DNA from: Alphaproteobacteria bacterium
Lineage (GTDB): Bacteria; Pseudomonadota; Alphaproteobacteria; Bin65
Direction: 5' to 3'
NCBI GenBank assembly: GCA_021776685.1
Contig: JAJFFJ010000145.1
Coordinates: 1-48,138 of the forward strand
Length of the DNA stretch: 48,138 nucleotides
The notes under the pieces are model-generated. The model searched no databases and was not told the DNA's origin. It worked only from the letters and a program-made list of their open reading frames with translations. Both the position numbers and the translations under genes were made by a program. Positions 35,055 through 43,230 of the stretch are shown here, piece by piece. Position 1 is the stretch's first letter; each line of letters starts with the position of its first letter.

Positions 35055-36944
35055 CTATTGCACCAGCCGCCTCAAGGCCTCCCGCGCGCGGCTGTAGCCC
35101 TTGTCCGCGGATTGCCGGTACCAATGCAACGCTTGGGCCCGGTTGCGCTGCACGCCGGCGCCGGTTTCGTAAGCCCGCCCCAGCTCGAACATGCACCAGC
35201 GGTCACGCTTGTTCGCCCCCGCCCGGAAATACTTGAAGGCCTCGGTATCGCTTTTGGGCACGCCAAGGCCGTTGCGGTGCAGATTGCCCAGATGGCACCA
35301 GCCGCGAACGCTGCCGGCGACAACCGCGCGGCCTGCCCAGATAATCGCCAGGGCATAATCTTTTCGGGTTCCGTGGCCCACGGTGTAGAGGTGCGCCAGA
35401 GTCGTCTTGGCCGACGCGTTGCCCAGTTCCGCCGAGCGGCGATTCCAGAGGAATGCCTGTTCGAGATTCCGGCCCACCCCTTGCCCGATATAATACATAT
35501 AGGCCGTGACGCTCTGTGCCTCCGCATGGCCCATACGGGCTGCGGCCAGATACAGCCGGTGCGCCGCCTTGTAGTCGCGCCGGTCGAAATAGTAACGCTG
35601 CGCTTCCTTGTGCAGCTTGATCGCTTCGTCCTTCCTGGTTCGGATCGATTCGGCATGCCGGATCAATTCCGATGCCGCCAGCATGTTGCGCTTCGCCCGC
35701 AGCGCGCGGGCATCCATCAGTCCCTTGAGTTGCGTTCGCGTGCTGGCGAGCGCCTTTGTAGAGCGGTCGTGACTCGCCGACATACTGGTAAGCTGCGCCC
35801 GCAACGTCTCTGCGGCGCCGCCACCTTCCATCTGCTGATAGACGCCATAGCCAATACCGCCGATGGCGAGCAGTCCCGCGAGACCGGCGGCAATCGGCCA
35901 ACCAGCCCCGCGCCGTGCGGGTGCATTGCCGGCGGCGCGTTCGCCCATGCGGCCTTCGGCCTGAGCACCCGTGCGGCCTTCTGCGTGGGCTGCCAGTGAT
36001 CTGGACGCGCCCAGGATGCGGGTCGCTTCCGGCGCATCGCCCTCACGGAAGCAGCGCCGCCACTCAGCGACGGTCTGCGGCCGGTCCTCCTGCAACAGCC
36101 GGGTGGCATAGCTCACCGCTTCCTTGAAATTGTCGTCGTATTTCTTGCCCAGCGCCTTTGGCGGCGGCTTCATCGGGTCTTCGCGCCCGGCCATCACGGC
36201 GTTGGAGCGCGCCATGGCGTCCGGCGGATCCACGTTGGTGGCGCACACCACCAGCGTCATGCCAAGGGCATAGATATCAGTCCACGGGCCCAGAGGCTCA
36301 CCGCGGGAATATTGCTCCATTGGTGCGAAGGGCGGGGTCAGCACCACGTTCAGGCTGTGGCTGCGCTCCCCCAGGGCTTCCTTTGCGGCGCCGAAGTCGA
36401 GGAGCACAGGCGAGCCGTCGCGGCGGATATAGATGTTGGACGGTTTGATGTCCCGGTGCAGGAAGCCCTTCTCGTGCACCTCCTCCAGTGCACCCAACAG
36501 AGGGAAAAGCACTTCTTCCATCTCATCCTGGTCGAGGGTGCCGGTGTCGCGCAGAATGTTGCCGAGGCTCTCGCCCTCCTCATAGGTCATCACCATGTAG
36601 GCGGTGGCATTGGCTTCAAAGAAGCGCAGCACGCTGACCACATTGTCGTGGCGGAAGTTGACCAGCGTTTCCGCCTCGCGCTGAAAGCTGTTGCGGCCCC
36701 AACTCAGGGTCTGGGTGTCCATATCGCTGATGGCGTGGACGGTGTGGTCGGCGCTGTCCCGCCAGGCCATGCCGGCAGGCAGGAATTCCTTGATCGCCAC
36801 CGTCCGGTTGATGGTCAGCTCGGTCGCCTTGTAGGTGATGCCGAAGCCGCCCGAGCCGAGAACCGACTCGATGCGATAGCCATCGAATTCATAACCGACC
36901 GGCAACGCGTTGCGCTGGTCATTGCTCGTAGGGATATCCGTCAT
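35055..36944 (-). CDS. Membrane Ser/Thr protein kinase with extracytoplasmic Sel1 repeats
   Basis: The 629-residue protein has a Hanks kinase domain (about 20-290): Gly loop GSGGFG, Lys52 in VAIKEF, HRDIKPSN with Asp165, and DFGAAK with Asp183. A linker rich in Ala/Arg/Gly follows, then one membrane segment (AAGLAGLLAIGGIGYGVY, near 350). The C-terminal outer part has a helical stretch and at least three Sel1 repeats (AHRLYLAAARMGHAEAQ, AFLWNRRSAELGNASAK, ALHWYRQSADKGYSRAR). The Sel1 part may sense or bind a partner outside the membrane. No adjacent phosphatase or dedicated target is seen. Confidence 0.93.
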   Translation of the reverse strand: MTDIPTSNDQRNALPVGYEFDGYRIESVLGSGGFGITYKATELTINRTVAIKEFLPAGMAWRDSADHTVHAISDMDTQTLSWGRNSFQREAETLVNFRHDNVVSVLRFFEANATAYMVMTYEEGESLGNILRDTGTLDQDEMEEVLFPLLGALEEVHEKGFLHRDIKPSNIYIRRDGSPVLLDFGAAKEALGERSHSLNVVLTPPFAPMEQYSRGEPLGPWTDIYALGMTLVVCATNVDPPDAMARSNAVMAGREDPMKPPPKALGKKYDDNFKEAVSYATRLLQEDRPQTVAEWRRCFREGDAPEATRILGASRSLAAHAEGRTGAQAEGRMGERAAGNAPARRGAGWPIAAGLAGLLAIGGIGYGVYQQMEGGGAAETLRAQLTSMSASHDRSTKALASTRTQLKGLMDARALRAKRNMLAASELIRHAESIRTRKDEAIKLHKEAQRYYFDRRDYKAAHRLYLAAARMGHAEAQSVTAYMYYIGQGVGRNLEQAFLWNRRSAELGNASAKTTLAHLYTVGHGTRKDYALAIIWAGRAVVAGSVRGWCHLGNLHRNGLGVPKSDTEAFKYFRAGANKRDRWCMFELGRAYETGAGVQRNRAQALHWYRQSADKGYSRAREALRRLVQ

Positions 36945-37081
36945 GGGATCGGATCGCAGGTTGTGATCATCTGGGCAGGCGCCGCAGCAAGCTTCCGGGC
37001 ACTCTGCCTTATTTTACGGCGAAAGTGGGGTGGAAATGGCCGGACGTTCGTGAAAAACCTCGTTGCCCCCTGTTCACCTCC

Positions 37082-38101
37082 CTACCCCAGTGCTGGCATC
37101 ACCTCTCCGGCGAACAGGTTCAATGCGCGAGTGATCTGGTCGACCGTCAAGGTTCCAAAGGCAAACTGCAGAACCGCATAATTGTAGCCGGTGGCCTCAC
37201 GCTCCGCGACGATGGCGTCGCGCACGGTTGTCGGACTGCCGACGATGACGGCGCCATTCTCCACGCCGGTCTTCAGGTCCGGCGCCAGGTTCGACGACGC
37301 ATTGGTGCCGTGTTCGACCCACAGCCAGTTCAGCGCGTCGTACCAGTGCTGATAGGCGGGACCAGCTTCCGCCCAGGCTTGCTCGTCCGTCTCGGCCACA
37401 TGGATCTGGCGAAGCGCACCGATCATCGGCTCCCGGGTCGGCGAGAAGGCGCGCATGGCATCGCCCGCCACCGCGGTCCACGCTTCCCGGTAATACTCGA
37501 CGATATGCCTGATCCGCTGGGTCGGCCCCAGGCCCATGGCATTCATGCCGTGGCGGGCAGCGAAGGTCATGCCTTCGTCGCTGCCGACACCGGCCCACAA
37601 GGGTGGCATCGGCTGCTGCGCAGGTTTCAGGATCATCGGCACGTTGGCAAATTGATGATGCGCGCCCTCGTGATTGAGGCGTTCTTCCGTGAGGCCCTTG
37701 ATCAATACCTCTAGCGTCTCGCGGTAAACCTCGTGCTTGTCTTCGCCGACGCCGTAGTAGCCGACCTCGTAGGGCGAGACCCCGGCGCCGACGCCAAGTT
37801 CCAACCGGCCATCACTCATCTGATCGAGCATGCAGATCTCTTCGATCAGGCGAAGCGGATGGTAGAGCGGCAACAGATAAACCAATGGACCCAGGCGGAT
37901 TGTGCTGGTGTGCTGGATCACCGCCGAGAGGTAGACGCTGGGCGACGGCGCGAGACCCAGAGGAGTCATGTGATGCTCGGCCACGTGATAGCCGCGAAAT
38001 CCTGCAGCTTCCGCGGCCTGGACGATGGCGATCCGGTCCCGATAAAGCTGTGCGTCGGGCCGATCATTCCGGTCCAGATGGTCGAAGAGGCCGAATTCCA
38101 T
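37082..38101 (-). CDS. LLM-class flavin-dependent oxidoreductase
   Basis: The 339-residue protein begins MEFGLFDHLDRND and has YHVAEHHMTPLGLAPSPSVYLSA, then LVYLLPLYHPLRLIEEICMLDQMSDGRLELGVGAG, the luciferase-like monooxygenase core. It uses reduced flavin supplied by a partner not seen here. It lies divergent from the GntR gene with a 176-base gap, so it may be under the same control, but no palindrome copy was found between them. Confidence 0.92.
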   Translation of the reverse strand: MEFGLFDHLDRNDRPDAQLYRDRIAIVQAAEAAGFRGYHVAEHHMTPLGLAPSPSVYLSAVIQHTSTIRLGPLVYLLPLYHPLRLIEEICMLDQMSDGRLELGVGAGVSPYEVGYYGVGEDKHEVYRETLEVLIKGLTEERLNHEGAHHQFANVPMILKPAQQPMPPLWAGVGSDEGMTFAARHGMNAMGLGPTQRIRHIVEYYREAWTAVAGDAMRAFSPTREPMIGALRQIHVAETDEQAWAEAGPAYQHWYDALNWLWVEHGTNASSNLAPDLKTGVENGAVIVGSPTTVRDAIVAEREATGYNYAVLQFAFGTLTVDQITRALNLFAGEVMPALG

Positions 38102-38277
38102 GGGCGTGTGTTCCGTTGGCAGACTGGAAGACTTGTCAGCCTGTTTTCCGCCGCGCCGCCGCGCCTGTCAATCTGCGGCGCCTGATTGGCTTTCGGACGT
38201 CTCACAATTTCTGGTTCAGTCGCGCCGAAACCGGGATAAACTGCGCAGCCTGTTTCACCGGGCAGGGAGATCTATCC

Positions 38278-38940
38278 GTGTCGCGGTCCGCCGACAAAGC
38301 CTATCATTTCATTCACAATGCCATCATCAACGCCGACTATGCACCGGGGGTGCACCTCAAGGAGGAGGAGCTCTCGGCGACGGTGGGGGTGAGCCGGACG
38401 CCGATCCGTGAAGCCTTGCGGCGGCTGGCAAATGAGGGGCTTGTCGCCTTCTCCCAGAACCAGGGCACATTCGTCGAGCGCTTCGGCGCAGAGGATGTGG
38501 ACGAGATCTTCCACTTGCGCGCGATGCTCGAATCCTATGGTGCCCGCCGGTCAGCCATGCGCATCACCGACGAGCAGATCGGCCGGCTGGAAGTGTTGAC
38601 GGAAAATCTGGAGGGATTGCGCCCTGCAACCAAGGACGCGGACTACGTGCCGCGCTTCAACCAGCTGAATGCGGATTTCCACCGGGTGATCCTGGACGCG
38701 GCGGGCAGCCGCCGGTTGGAAGCCATGCTCGATACCATCATCGACATCCCGCTGATCCTCATGAAGCACTATAACTGGCAGGGCTTTGTCGATCTCGACC
38801 GCAGCTGCCAGCAGCATTGGGAGCTCATTGGGGCCCTGAAATCCAGGGACGCAGATTGGGCGGGCTCGCTGATGCACGCCCATGTGCTCGGCGCCCGCGG
38901 CAGCGTGCCCTTCGACGGCGGCGACGAAACTTCCACCTGA
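38278..38940 (+). CDS. GntR family transcriptional regulator, FCD (FadR-like) subfamily
   Basis: From GTG 38278, preceded by AGGGAGA, the 220-residue protein has an N-terminal winged helix (LKEEELSATVGVSRTPIREALRRLANEGLV, typical R-PIREAL recognition helix) and a C-terminal all-helical FCD domain. In the latter, Asp and several His (FHRVILDAA, HYNWQGF) may bind a metal and ligand. It lies directly upstream of the palindrome at 38993 and the SDR gene, and the same palindrome recurs 4.1 kb further. I infer it controls both. Confidence 0.92.
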   Translation: MSRSADKAYHFIHNAIINADYAPGVHLKEEELSATVGVSRTPIREALRRLANEGLVAFSQNQGTFVERFGAEDVDEIFHLRAMLESYGARRSAMRITDEQIGRLEVLTENLEGLRPATKDADYVPRFNQLNADFHRVILDAAGSRRLEAMLDTIIDIPLILMKHYNWQGFVDLDRSCQQHWELIGALKSRDADWAGSLMHAHVLGARGSVPFDGGDETST

Positions 38941-38992
38941 TTACATTCTATTCTTCGACCAGGGGCATGCGGTTGGCAGGCCTCACTCTTGC

Positions 38993-39004
38993 ATTGTATA
39001 CAAT
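38993..39004. promoter_or_regulatory. 12-bp palindromic operator ATTGTATACAAT (copy 1)
   Basis: A perfect palindrome lies 31 bases before the SDR ATG and 52 bases after the GntR stop. The right half (TACAAT) doubles as a -10 element. Flanking bases CATTGTATACAATCSGCGCC are shared with copy 2 at 43131. I recall the same core reported for MdcY-type GntR regulators of malonate genes. Confidence 0.78.
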
Positions 39005-39035
39005 CGGCGCCCCAGCAATCGCACGGACACGCCCG

Positions 39036-39890
39036 ATGAACAGTTCTTCAGACACTTCGATCTATCCGTCCCTCAAAGACCGGGTTGCAATCATCACCGG
39101 TGGCGGGCGCGGCCTGGGCTACGAGATGGCCATGTCACTTGTTGGTGCCGGGGCCAAGGTGGCAATCACCAGCGCGCGTGAAGCGGGTGAACTCAAATCG
39201 GTCGAAGAGGAAGCGGCGGAGACCGCTGGCCCCGGACGGCTGATTGCACTGCAGGCCGATGTACGCAGCTATGCCGACTGCGAGCGGGTGGTGGCGGCAA
39301 CGCTGAAGCAGTTGGGCGGCCTGCACTGCCTGGTCAACAATGCCGGGCGCGGCATGGGCCTGATCCACCCGAACTATGTGGAGGAGCGCCCGCGGTTCTG
39401 GGAAGCGCCGCTGGAGGGCTGGGAAGAAGTTGTCGACACCAACCTGAACGGCGTCTTCCGCATGACCCGGGCCGCCGCCCCGCACATGATCGCCCAGGGC
39501 TTCGGCAAAATCATCAATGTCTCCACCAGCGACGTGACCATCGTCCGCGTGGGCTACTCCCCCTACGGCCCCACCAAGGCAGCGCTCGAAGCGATGACCC
39601 GCATCTGGGCCCAGGATCTGGAGGGGACCGGCGTCACCGCCAATGTCTTCCTGCCGGGCGGGGCAACGGACACAAAAATCCTGCCGGTAATGGCAAACAA
39701 GCGCGGCGCCGACGGCGGGCTGCTACAACCGGACATCATGCGCGCGCCGATCCTGTGGCTCTGCGCCGATCAGTCCAACGAGCACAGCTCAGAGCGATAC
39801 ATCGCGCGCCTGTGGGACGATTCGTTGGCGCCGGACGACGCCGCCACTGCCATGCGCGACCAGCACCACGAGAAGCCGGGAATTTTATAG
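39036..39890 (+). CDS. Short-chain dehydrogenase/reductase
   Basis: The 284-residue protein has TGGGRGLGYEMA (NAD(P) site TGxxxGxG), VNNAGRG, and YGPTK in SPYGPTKAALEAM supplying the catalytic Tyr and Lys; the Ser lies in NVSTSD. It oxidises or reduces an alcohol/ketone pair of unknown structure. ATG 39036 follows the palindromic operator and was preferred over a longer form that would run into the GntR gene. The YdhR-like gene follows 75 bases later. Confidence 0.92.
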   Translation: MNSSSDTSIYPSLKDRVAIITGGGRGLGYEMAMSLVGAGAKVAITSAREAGELKSVEEEAAETAGPGRLIALQADVRSYADCERVVAATLKQLGGLHCLVNNAGRGMGLIHPNYVEERPRFWEAPLEGWEEVVDTNLNGVFRMTRAAAPHMIAQGFGKIINVSTSDVTIVRVGYSPYGPTKAALEAMTRIWAQDLEGTGVTANVFLPGGATDTKILPVMANKRGADGGLLQPDIMRAPILWLCADQSNEHSSERYIARLWDDSLAPDDAATAMRDQHHEKPGIL

Positions 39891-39965
39891 TCCGCTGGGA
39901 TATACTTCCGGCAATCGCGCCTTCGCCGTTTTGTGCAGCGGACCATCCAGATGTGAGCAAAAATC

Positions 39966-40316
39966 ATGATTATTGCATTCGTTCAGATTCCGATCGATGG
40001 TCCCAAGCGGGATCACCAATTCGTCATCGATCAATCCGTTGAGGCGACCAAGATTTTCCACAAGGTCAAAGGCCTTCGGCGCAAATACTTCCTAAACAGT
40101 GAGGCAGGTGGCGGTGGCATCTATGAATTCGCCACAAAGGAAGACGCTGAAGCGTGGTTCCACGACGGCTGGGCCGACTGGATGGAAAGCCGTTTTGGCG
40201 TCCGGCCAACGCTGACGCTCTTCGACAACCCGGTTGTCCTGGACAACGAAAAGGAAGAGGTGAGGGTCGACGGCCTGGCGGTGCCACCTCCGTGGTTCGC
40301 CGACGCCGCGGAGTAA
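39966..40316 (+). CDS. YdhR-like / dimeric alpha-beta barrel protein
   Basis: The 116-residue protein opens MIIAFVQIPIDGPK and has VKGLRRKYFLNSEAGGGGIYEFATKEDAEAWF if read loosely, a pattern of YdhR-type putative monooxygenases: a short strand, then G-L-x-x-K-x-F and GG-Y-x-F. Such proteins are small dimeric ferredoxin-like barrels and often assist degradation pathways. It may be co-transcribed with the SDR gene. Confidence 0.78.
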   Translation: MIIAFVQIPIDGPKRDHQFVIDQSVEATKIFHKVKGLRRKYFLNSEAGGGGIYEFATKEDAEAWFHDGWADWMESRFGVRPTLTLFDNPVVLDNEKEEVRVDGLAVPPPWFADAAE

Positions 40317-40414
40317 TTGGTCCCGGACATCCGCCAGATGGTACGGCCAGGTTTCTGGCCGATCCCAATTTCCAGTTTATCCAGCGCCGGCGATGTGCAC
40401 GCGAAGACGGCGGC

Positions 40415-41161
40415 TCAGTGTTCCATCAACAGTGAGCCCCAGCCGGGGATTTTGTCTTCGATGCCGGCCTGGCGGAGAGACCACCAGTAGGTCGCCGTAT
40501 TGATGGCGATGACAGGTTTGTCGAGCCAGAATTCGGCAATGCCGGCGACACGGGCCATGGCCAGGTTGGTGCCCACCTGGACAATCGCTTCAACCTGGGT
40601 GTCATTGACCTCGTTAATCGCATCCCGCAGCTCTTTCTCGGAGACATGGGCAATCAACTGCGGACTGGCGCATTTGAGACCCTTGAGGGTCACGACCTCG
40701 AACCCGCACTCCGTGAAAAACTTGATGACGTTGCCGTCACCCACCGGCATGTAGGGCGTAATGACGGCGATTTTCTTGATGTCGCCATAGCAGCGAAGTG
40801 CCCGCTGGCAAGCATCAGAGCCCATGGAAACCACGGTTCCCGCGCGCTCCTCACAATTCTTTTGAAACTCAATCGAGCCCTCAAGTCCGTCCCAGAAGGT
40901 CTCCGCCGACATGCCCATGACAACACGATCCGGCGAGCAGGTCATGACCCGGTCGATCGCGGTCATCAGTTCGGCGCGGATATCTACCATCAACTGGTTG
41001 AAATCGTCGTCGTCCTCAATCGTGTTGTCAGGAATGTGAATGCGGGCGAAATGATTGGTCACCCCCCACGGCCGCATGCTGTCGAACTCGGGCTGGACCG
41101 AGGTGTTGGTAGACGGCGCGATGACGCCGAATTTCATCCGGTGACCAATTGAATCAACCAT
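40415..41161 (-). CDS. Asp/Glu-racemase superfamily protein (arylmalonate decarboxylase / maleate isomerase-like), catalytic Cys apparently absent
   Basis: The 248-residue protein has FGVIAPSTNTSVQPEFD, like the maleate isomerase start, and MGMSAETFWDGLEG (82-95), which I align with the MGTS region of arylmalonate decarboxylase. The block that carries the single catalytic Cys of arylmalonate decarboxylase, or the second Cys of racemases, reads IVQVGTNL (194-200) with Val196 at the Cys position. The first-Cys region reads MGMS. So the usual cysteine chemistry seems lost, suggesting a different reaction or a non-enzymatic role. It is the last gene of the operon with the amidohydrolase and FAD hydroxylase. 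Confidence 0.75.
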   Translation of the reverse strand: MVDSIGHRMKFGVIAPSTNTSVQPEFDSMRPWGVTNHFARIHIPDNTIEDDDDFNQLMVDIRAELMTAIDRVMTCSPDRVVMGMSAETFWDGLEGSIEFQKNCEERAGTVVSMGSDACQRALRCYGDIKKIAVITPYMPVGDGNVIKFFTECGFEVVTLKGLKCASPQLIAHVSEKELRDAINEVNDTQVEAIVQVGTNLAMARVAGIAEFWLDKPVIAINTATYWWSLRQAGIEDKIPGWGSLLMEH

Positions 41162-41191
41162 GTGGTTTTTCTCCCTTTGCTGCCCGCATCT

Positions 41192-41839
41192 CTACTCGGC
41201 TGCCTGGGCGGGCGCCGCCTTGATATGTGTCAAAGCAGCGATGATCTCCTGGCACGTCAGCAGGTCGGCATACTTCTGGCCCATGTCGAACAGGTTCGCT
41301 TCATGGGGGCCGATCGCCCGGTCGCCAACGCCGTCGATGGCGACAATGTTGCGGTAGTTGTAGCTGAGCCCGTCGATCACCGAGGCGCGCACGCAGCCCG
41401 AAGTCGTACAACCTGTTTGGATGATTGTATCGACGCCCTGCATGGTCAGCCAGGAATGCAGGCTGGTGCCGAAGAAGGCGGAGGGCTGCTGCTTTCGCAC
41501 AATATATTCCCCCGCAACAGGCGTCAGTTCCGGCACCACGTGGCTGTCCGGATTGTCTTCGGTCAGGGTGGCAAGGCCCGGCGCCTTGAGGCAGAAAACG
41601 CCATTATCCGCGCCGTCATCCGCATAGACCACCCGGGTAAAGGCGACGGGAATGCTGCGCTCGCGGCAGGCGTCCAGCAGCCCGCGGGTGTTGTCGATGG
41701 CCTCTGCAATGTTGCCGCCGCCGAACTTGTCCGGGTCGTTAAAGCCGTTGACGAAATCGACCACCAGCAATGCCGGGTTTCTCCCCCAGCCGCTCTGGTT
41801 ACCCATATTCTGCTTCTTGTAGACGTCAAGCTCGCTCAT
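41192..41839 (-). CDS. Isochorismatase-fold cysteine hydrolase (N-carbamoylsarcosine / maleamate amidohydrolase-like)
   Basis: The 215-residue protein has Asp28 (LLVVDFVNGF), Lys116 (VRKQQPSAFFGT) and Cys149 (TGCTTSGCVRAS), the three catalytic residues of the fold, in normal order. The start DVYKKQNMGNQSGWGRNPALL matches the N-carbamoylsarcosine amidase/NicF-like branch. It hydrolyses an amide or ureido group; the substrate is not readable. It sits between the FAD hydroxylase and the racemase-like gene on one strand, with gaps of 23 and 30 bases. Confidence 0.9.
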   Translation of the reverse strand: MSELDVYKKQNMGNQSGWGRNPALLVVDFVNGFNDPDKFGGGNIAEAIDNTRGLLDACRERSIPVAFTRVVYADDGADNGVFCLKAPGLATLTEDNPDSHVVPELTPVAGEYIVRKQQPSAFFGTSLHSWLTMQGVDTIIQTGCTTSGCVRASVIDGLSYNYRNIVAIDGVGDRAIGPHEANLFDMGQKYADLLTCQEIIAALTHIKAAPAQAAE

Positions 41840-41862
41840 GGCTTTCTCCTCAGACTGGCCGC

Positions 41863-43074
41863 TCAGGCGGCTTCCTGCTCCTCATACTCGCGCAACGCGG
41901 CAATCATGGAAACCTTCAACAGATACTCCCGCGTGCGCGCAGGATCGTCGGCGATACGGCGCAGGTCGTCGTGGCGCTCCTGGCGAATTTTCGAGTCGGT
42001 CTCCTTGAGCATCTCGCGGTTGCGGATGGTGCTCTCCTGCACAAATCCGATCGCCATGGCCCGGCGCTGCTCTTCATAAAGATCCAGCAGGCTGTCGTCC
42101 GCCTCGCCGCGCCAGATGACGGCCAGTTTTTCCGCCAGATTGAAGGCGTCCTGGATGCCGCCGTTCATGCCCATGCCGCCGAGCGGGTTGTTGATGTGGG
42201 CGCTGTCACCGGCGAGCAGGATATTGCCCTCGCGATAACGGGTGGCGACACGCTGGTGCACGCCATAGTGGGTGCGGTGGATCACGTCGAATTCCACGCC
42301 GGGATCGCACACGGTCCGCAGGCGGGCCTGCACCATCTCGTCACTCAATGCCTTTTCGCGGTCCTCGTCCAGCGATGTTGGGAACAGCACCCGCCACGCG
42401 TCGACCACGCGCAGGAGCACGAGCCACTCATCGGGGTCGGCGATATAATTGACGTAGGTAAGATCCGACCAAACGTCCTTGTATTCAAAGGTGGTGGAAA
42501 TCGACAAGAACAGCTCCGGGAAGGTCAGACCTTCATAGTCGATTCCCAGCCCCTGCCTCACCTGGCTGTTGGCGCCGTCTGCACCGATCAGATAGCGCCC
42601 TTCAATCTCGACCTTGTCGCCGTCGGGGGTCTCCACGGTCACTGCGGCCGCACCGTCTTTGGGTGTCGCGCCGACAACCTTGTGGCCAAAGCGGAGTTCC
42701 GCATGAGGAAATGCCGCAAGCCGGCTCTGGATCAGCCGGGTCAGCTTCCACTGTTCGGTCTGCAGCCTGTAAGGATGATTTGTGTCGTCCCGGAGCACAT
42801 CCATGTCCCAGGTGACTATCGCGCCTTCCTGCCGGTCGCGATATTGCCAGTGCCGGGCGCGAAGGCCCTGGGCCTCAAGCTCGCTGGGAATGCCGGCAAA
42901 CTGGTCAAGGAGATCAAGGGTCGGCGGATGGAATGTTGACGCACGCAGGTCGATGGCCAGATCGTCCCCGGCCTCGAGCACCAACACAGGAATATCCCGC
43001 GTGGCCAGGTAAAGCGCGGCGCACAGGCCCACTGGCCCCGCCCCGGCGATGACCACCCTGTCGGTTTCAGCCAT
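41863..43074 (-). CDS. FAD-dependent aromatic-ring hydroxylase (PheA/TfdB-type)
   Basis: The 403-residue protein has GAGPVGLCAALYLATRDI (GxGxxG), GRYLIGADGANSQVR (the DG motif), and ILLAGDSAHINNPLGGMGMNGGIQDAFNL with GD and the substrate-side Pro. This is a class A flavoprotein hydroxylase of the phenol/2,4-dichlorophenol type, using NAD(P)H and O2. It is the first gene of a minus-strand operon, divergent from the deacetylase operon; the shared region holds palindrome copy 2. Confidence 0.92.
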   Translation of the reverse strand: MAETDRVVIAGAGPVGLCAALYLATRDIPVLVLEAGDDLAIDLRASTFHPPTLDLLDQFAGIPSELEAQGLRARHWQYRDRQEGAIVTWDMDVLRDDTNHPYRLQTEQWKLTRLIQSRLAAFPHAELRFGHKVVGATPKDGAAAVTVETPDGDKVEIEGRYLIGADGANSQVRQGLGIDYEGLTFPELFLSISTTFEYKDVWSDLTYVNYIADPDEWLVLLRVVDAWRVLFPTSLDEDREKALSDEMVQARLRTVCDPGVEFDVIHRTHYGVHQRVATRYREGNILLAGDSAHINNPLGGMGMNGGIQDAFNLAEKLAVIWRGEADDSLLDLYEEQRRAMAIGFVQESTIRNREMLKETDSKIRQERHDDLRRIADDPARTREYLLKVSMIAALREYEEQEAA

Positions 43075-43114
43075 ATCTACTCCCGAAAATGCTGTGACCG
43101 GCAGCAGGCCTTCG

Positions 43115-43142
43115 TTGACTGCCTATTTCCATTGTATACAAT
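43115..43142 (+). promoter_or_regulatory. Sigma-70-like promoter for the deacetylase/transporter operon
   Basis: TTGACT (43115-43120) and TACAAT (43137-43142) are 16 bases apart, a near-consensus pair. The -10 element is the right half of the palindrome at 43131-43142, so a bound regulator would block RNA polymerase. The first gene starts about 89 bases downstream. Confidence 0.65.
43131..43142. promoter_or_regulatory. 12-bp palindromic operator ATTGTATACAAT (copy 2)
   Basis: This is identical to copy 1 at 38993, again followed by TCSGCGCC. It lies in the 156-base divergent region between the hydroxylase (start 43074) and the deacetylase (start 43231), so one site could control both directions. 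Confidence 0.78.
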
Positions 43143-43230
43143 CCGCGCCAACCGATCACAAGAAGCCTGCCGTGGGCGCCGCCAGCCCGTATGACGGAAC
43201 CAGGCCAGATTGACGACGCTGGGGAGTTAG

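Noticed and set aside
38102-38277. Third copy of the ATTGTATACAAT palindrome between the LLM oxidoreductase and the GntR gene
   Set aside because: I looked through the gap and found no matching palindrome, so control of that gene by the same regulator is unsupported.
40415-41161. Firm assignment as maleate isomerase
   Set aside because: Both cysteine positions expected for that reaction appear to be replaced.
41770-42939. Plus-strand open frame of 389 codons opposite the FAD hydroxylase
   Set aside because: It is antisense to a gene with intact FAD motifs and has no domain of its own.
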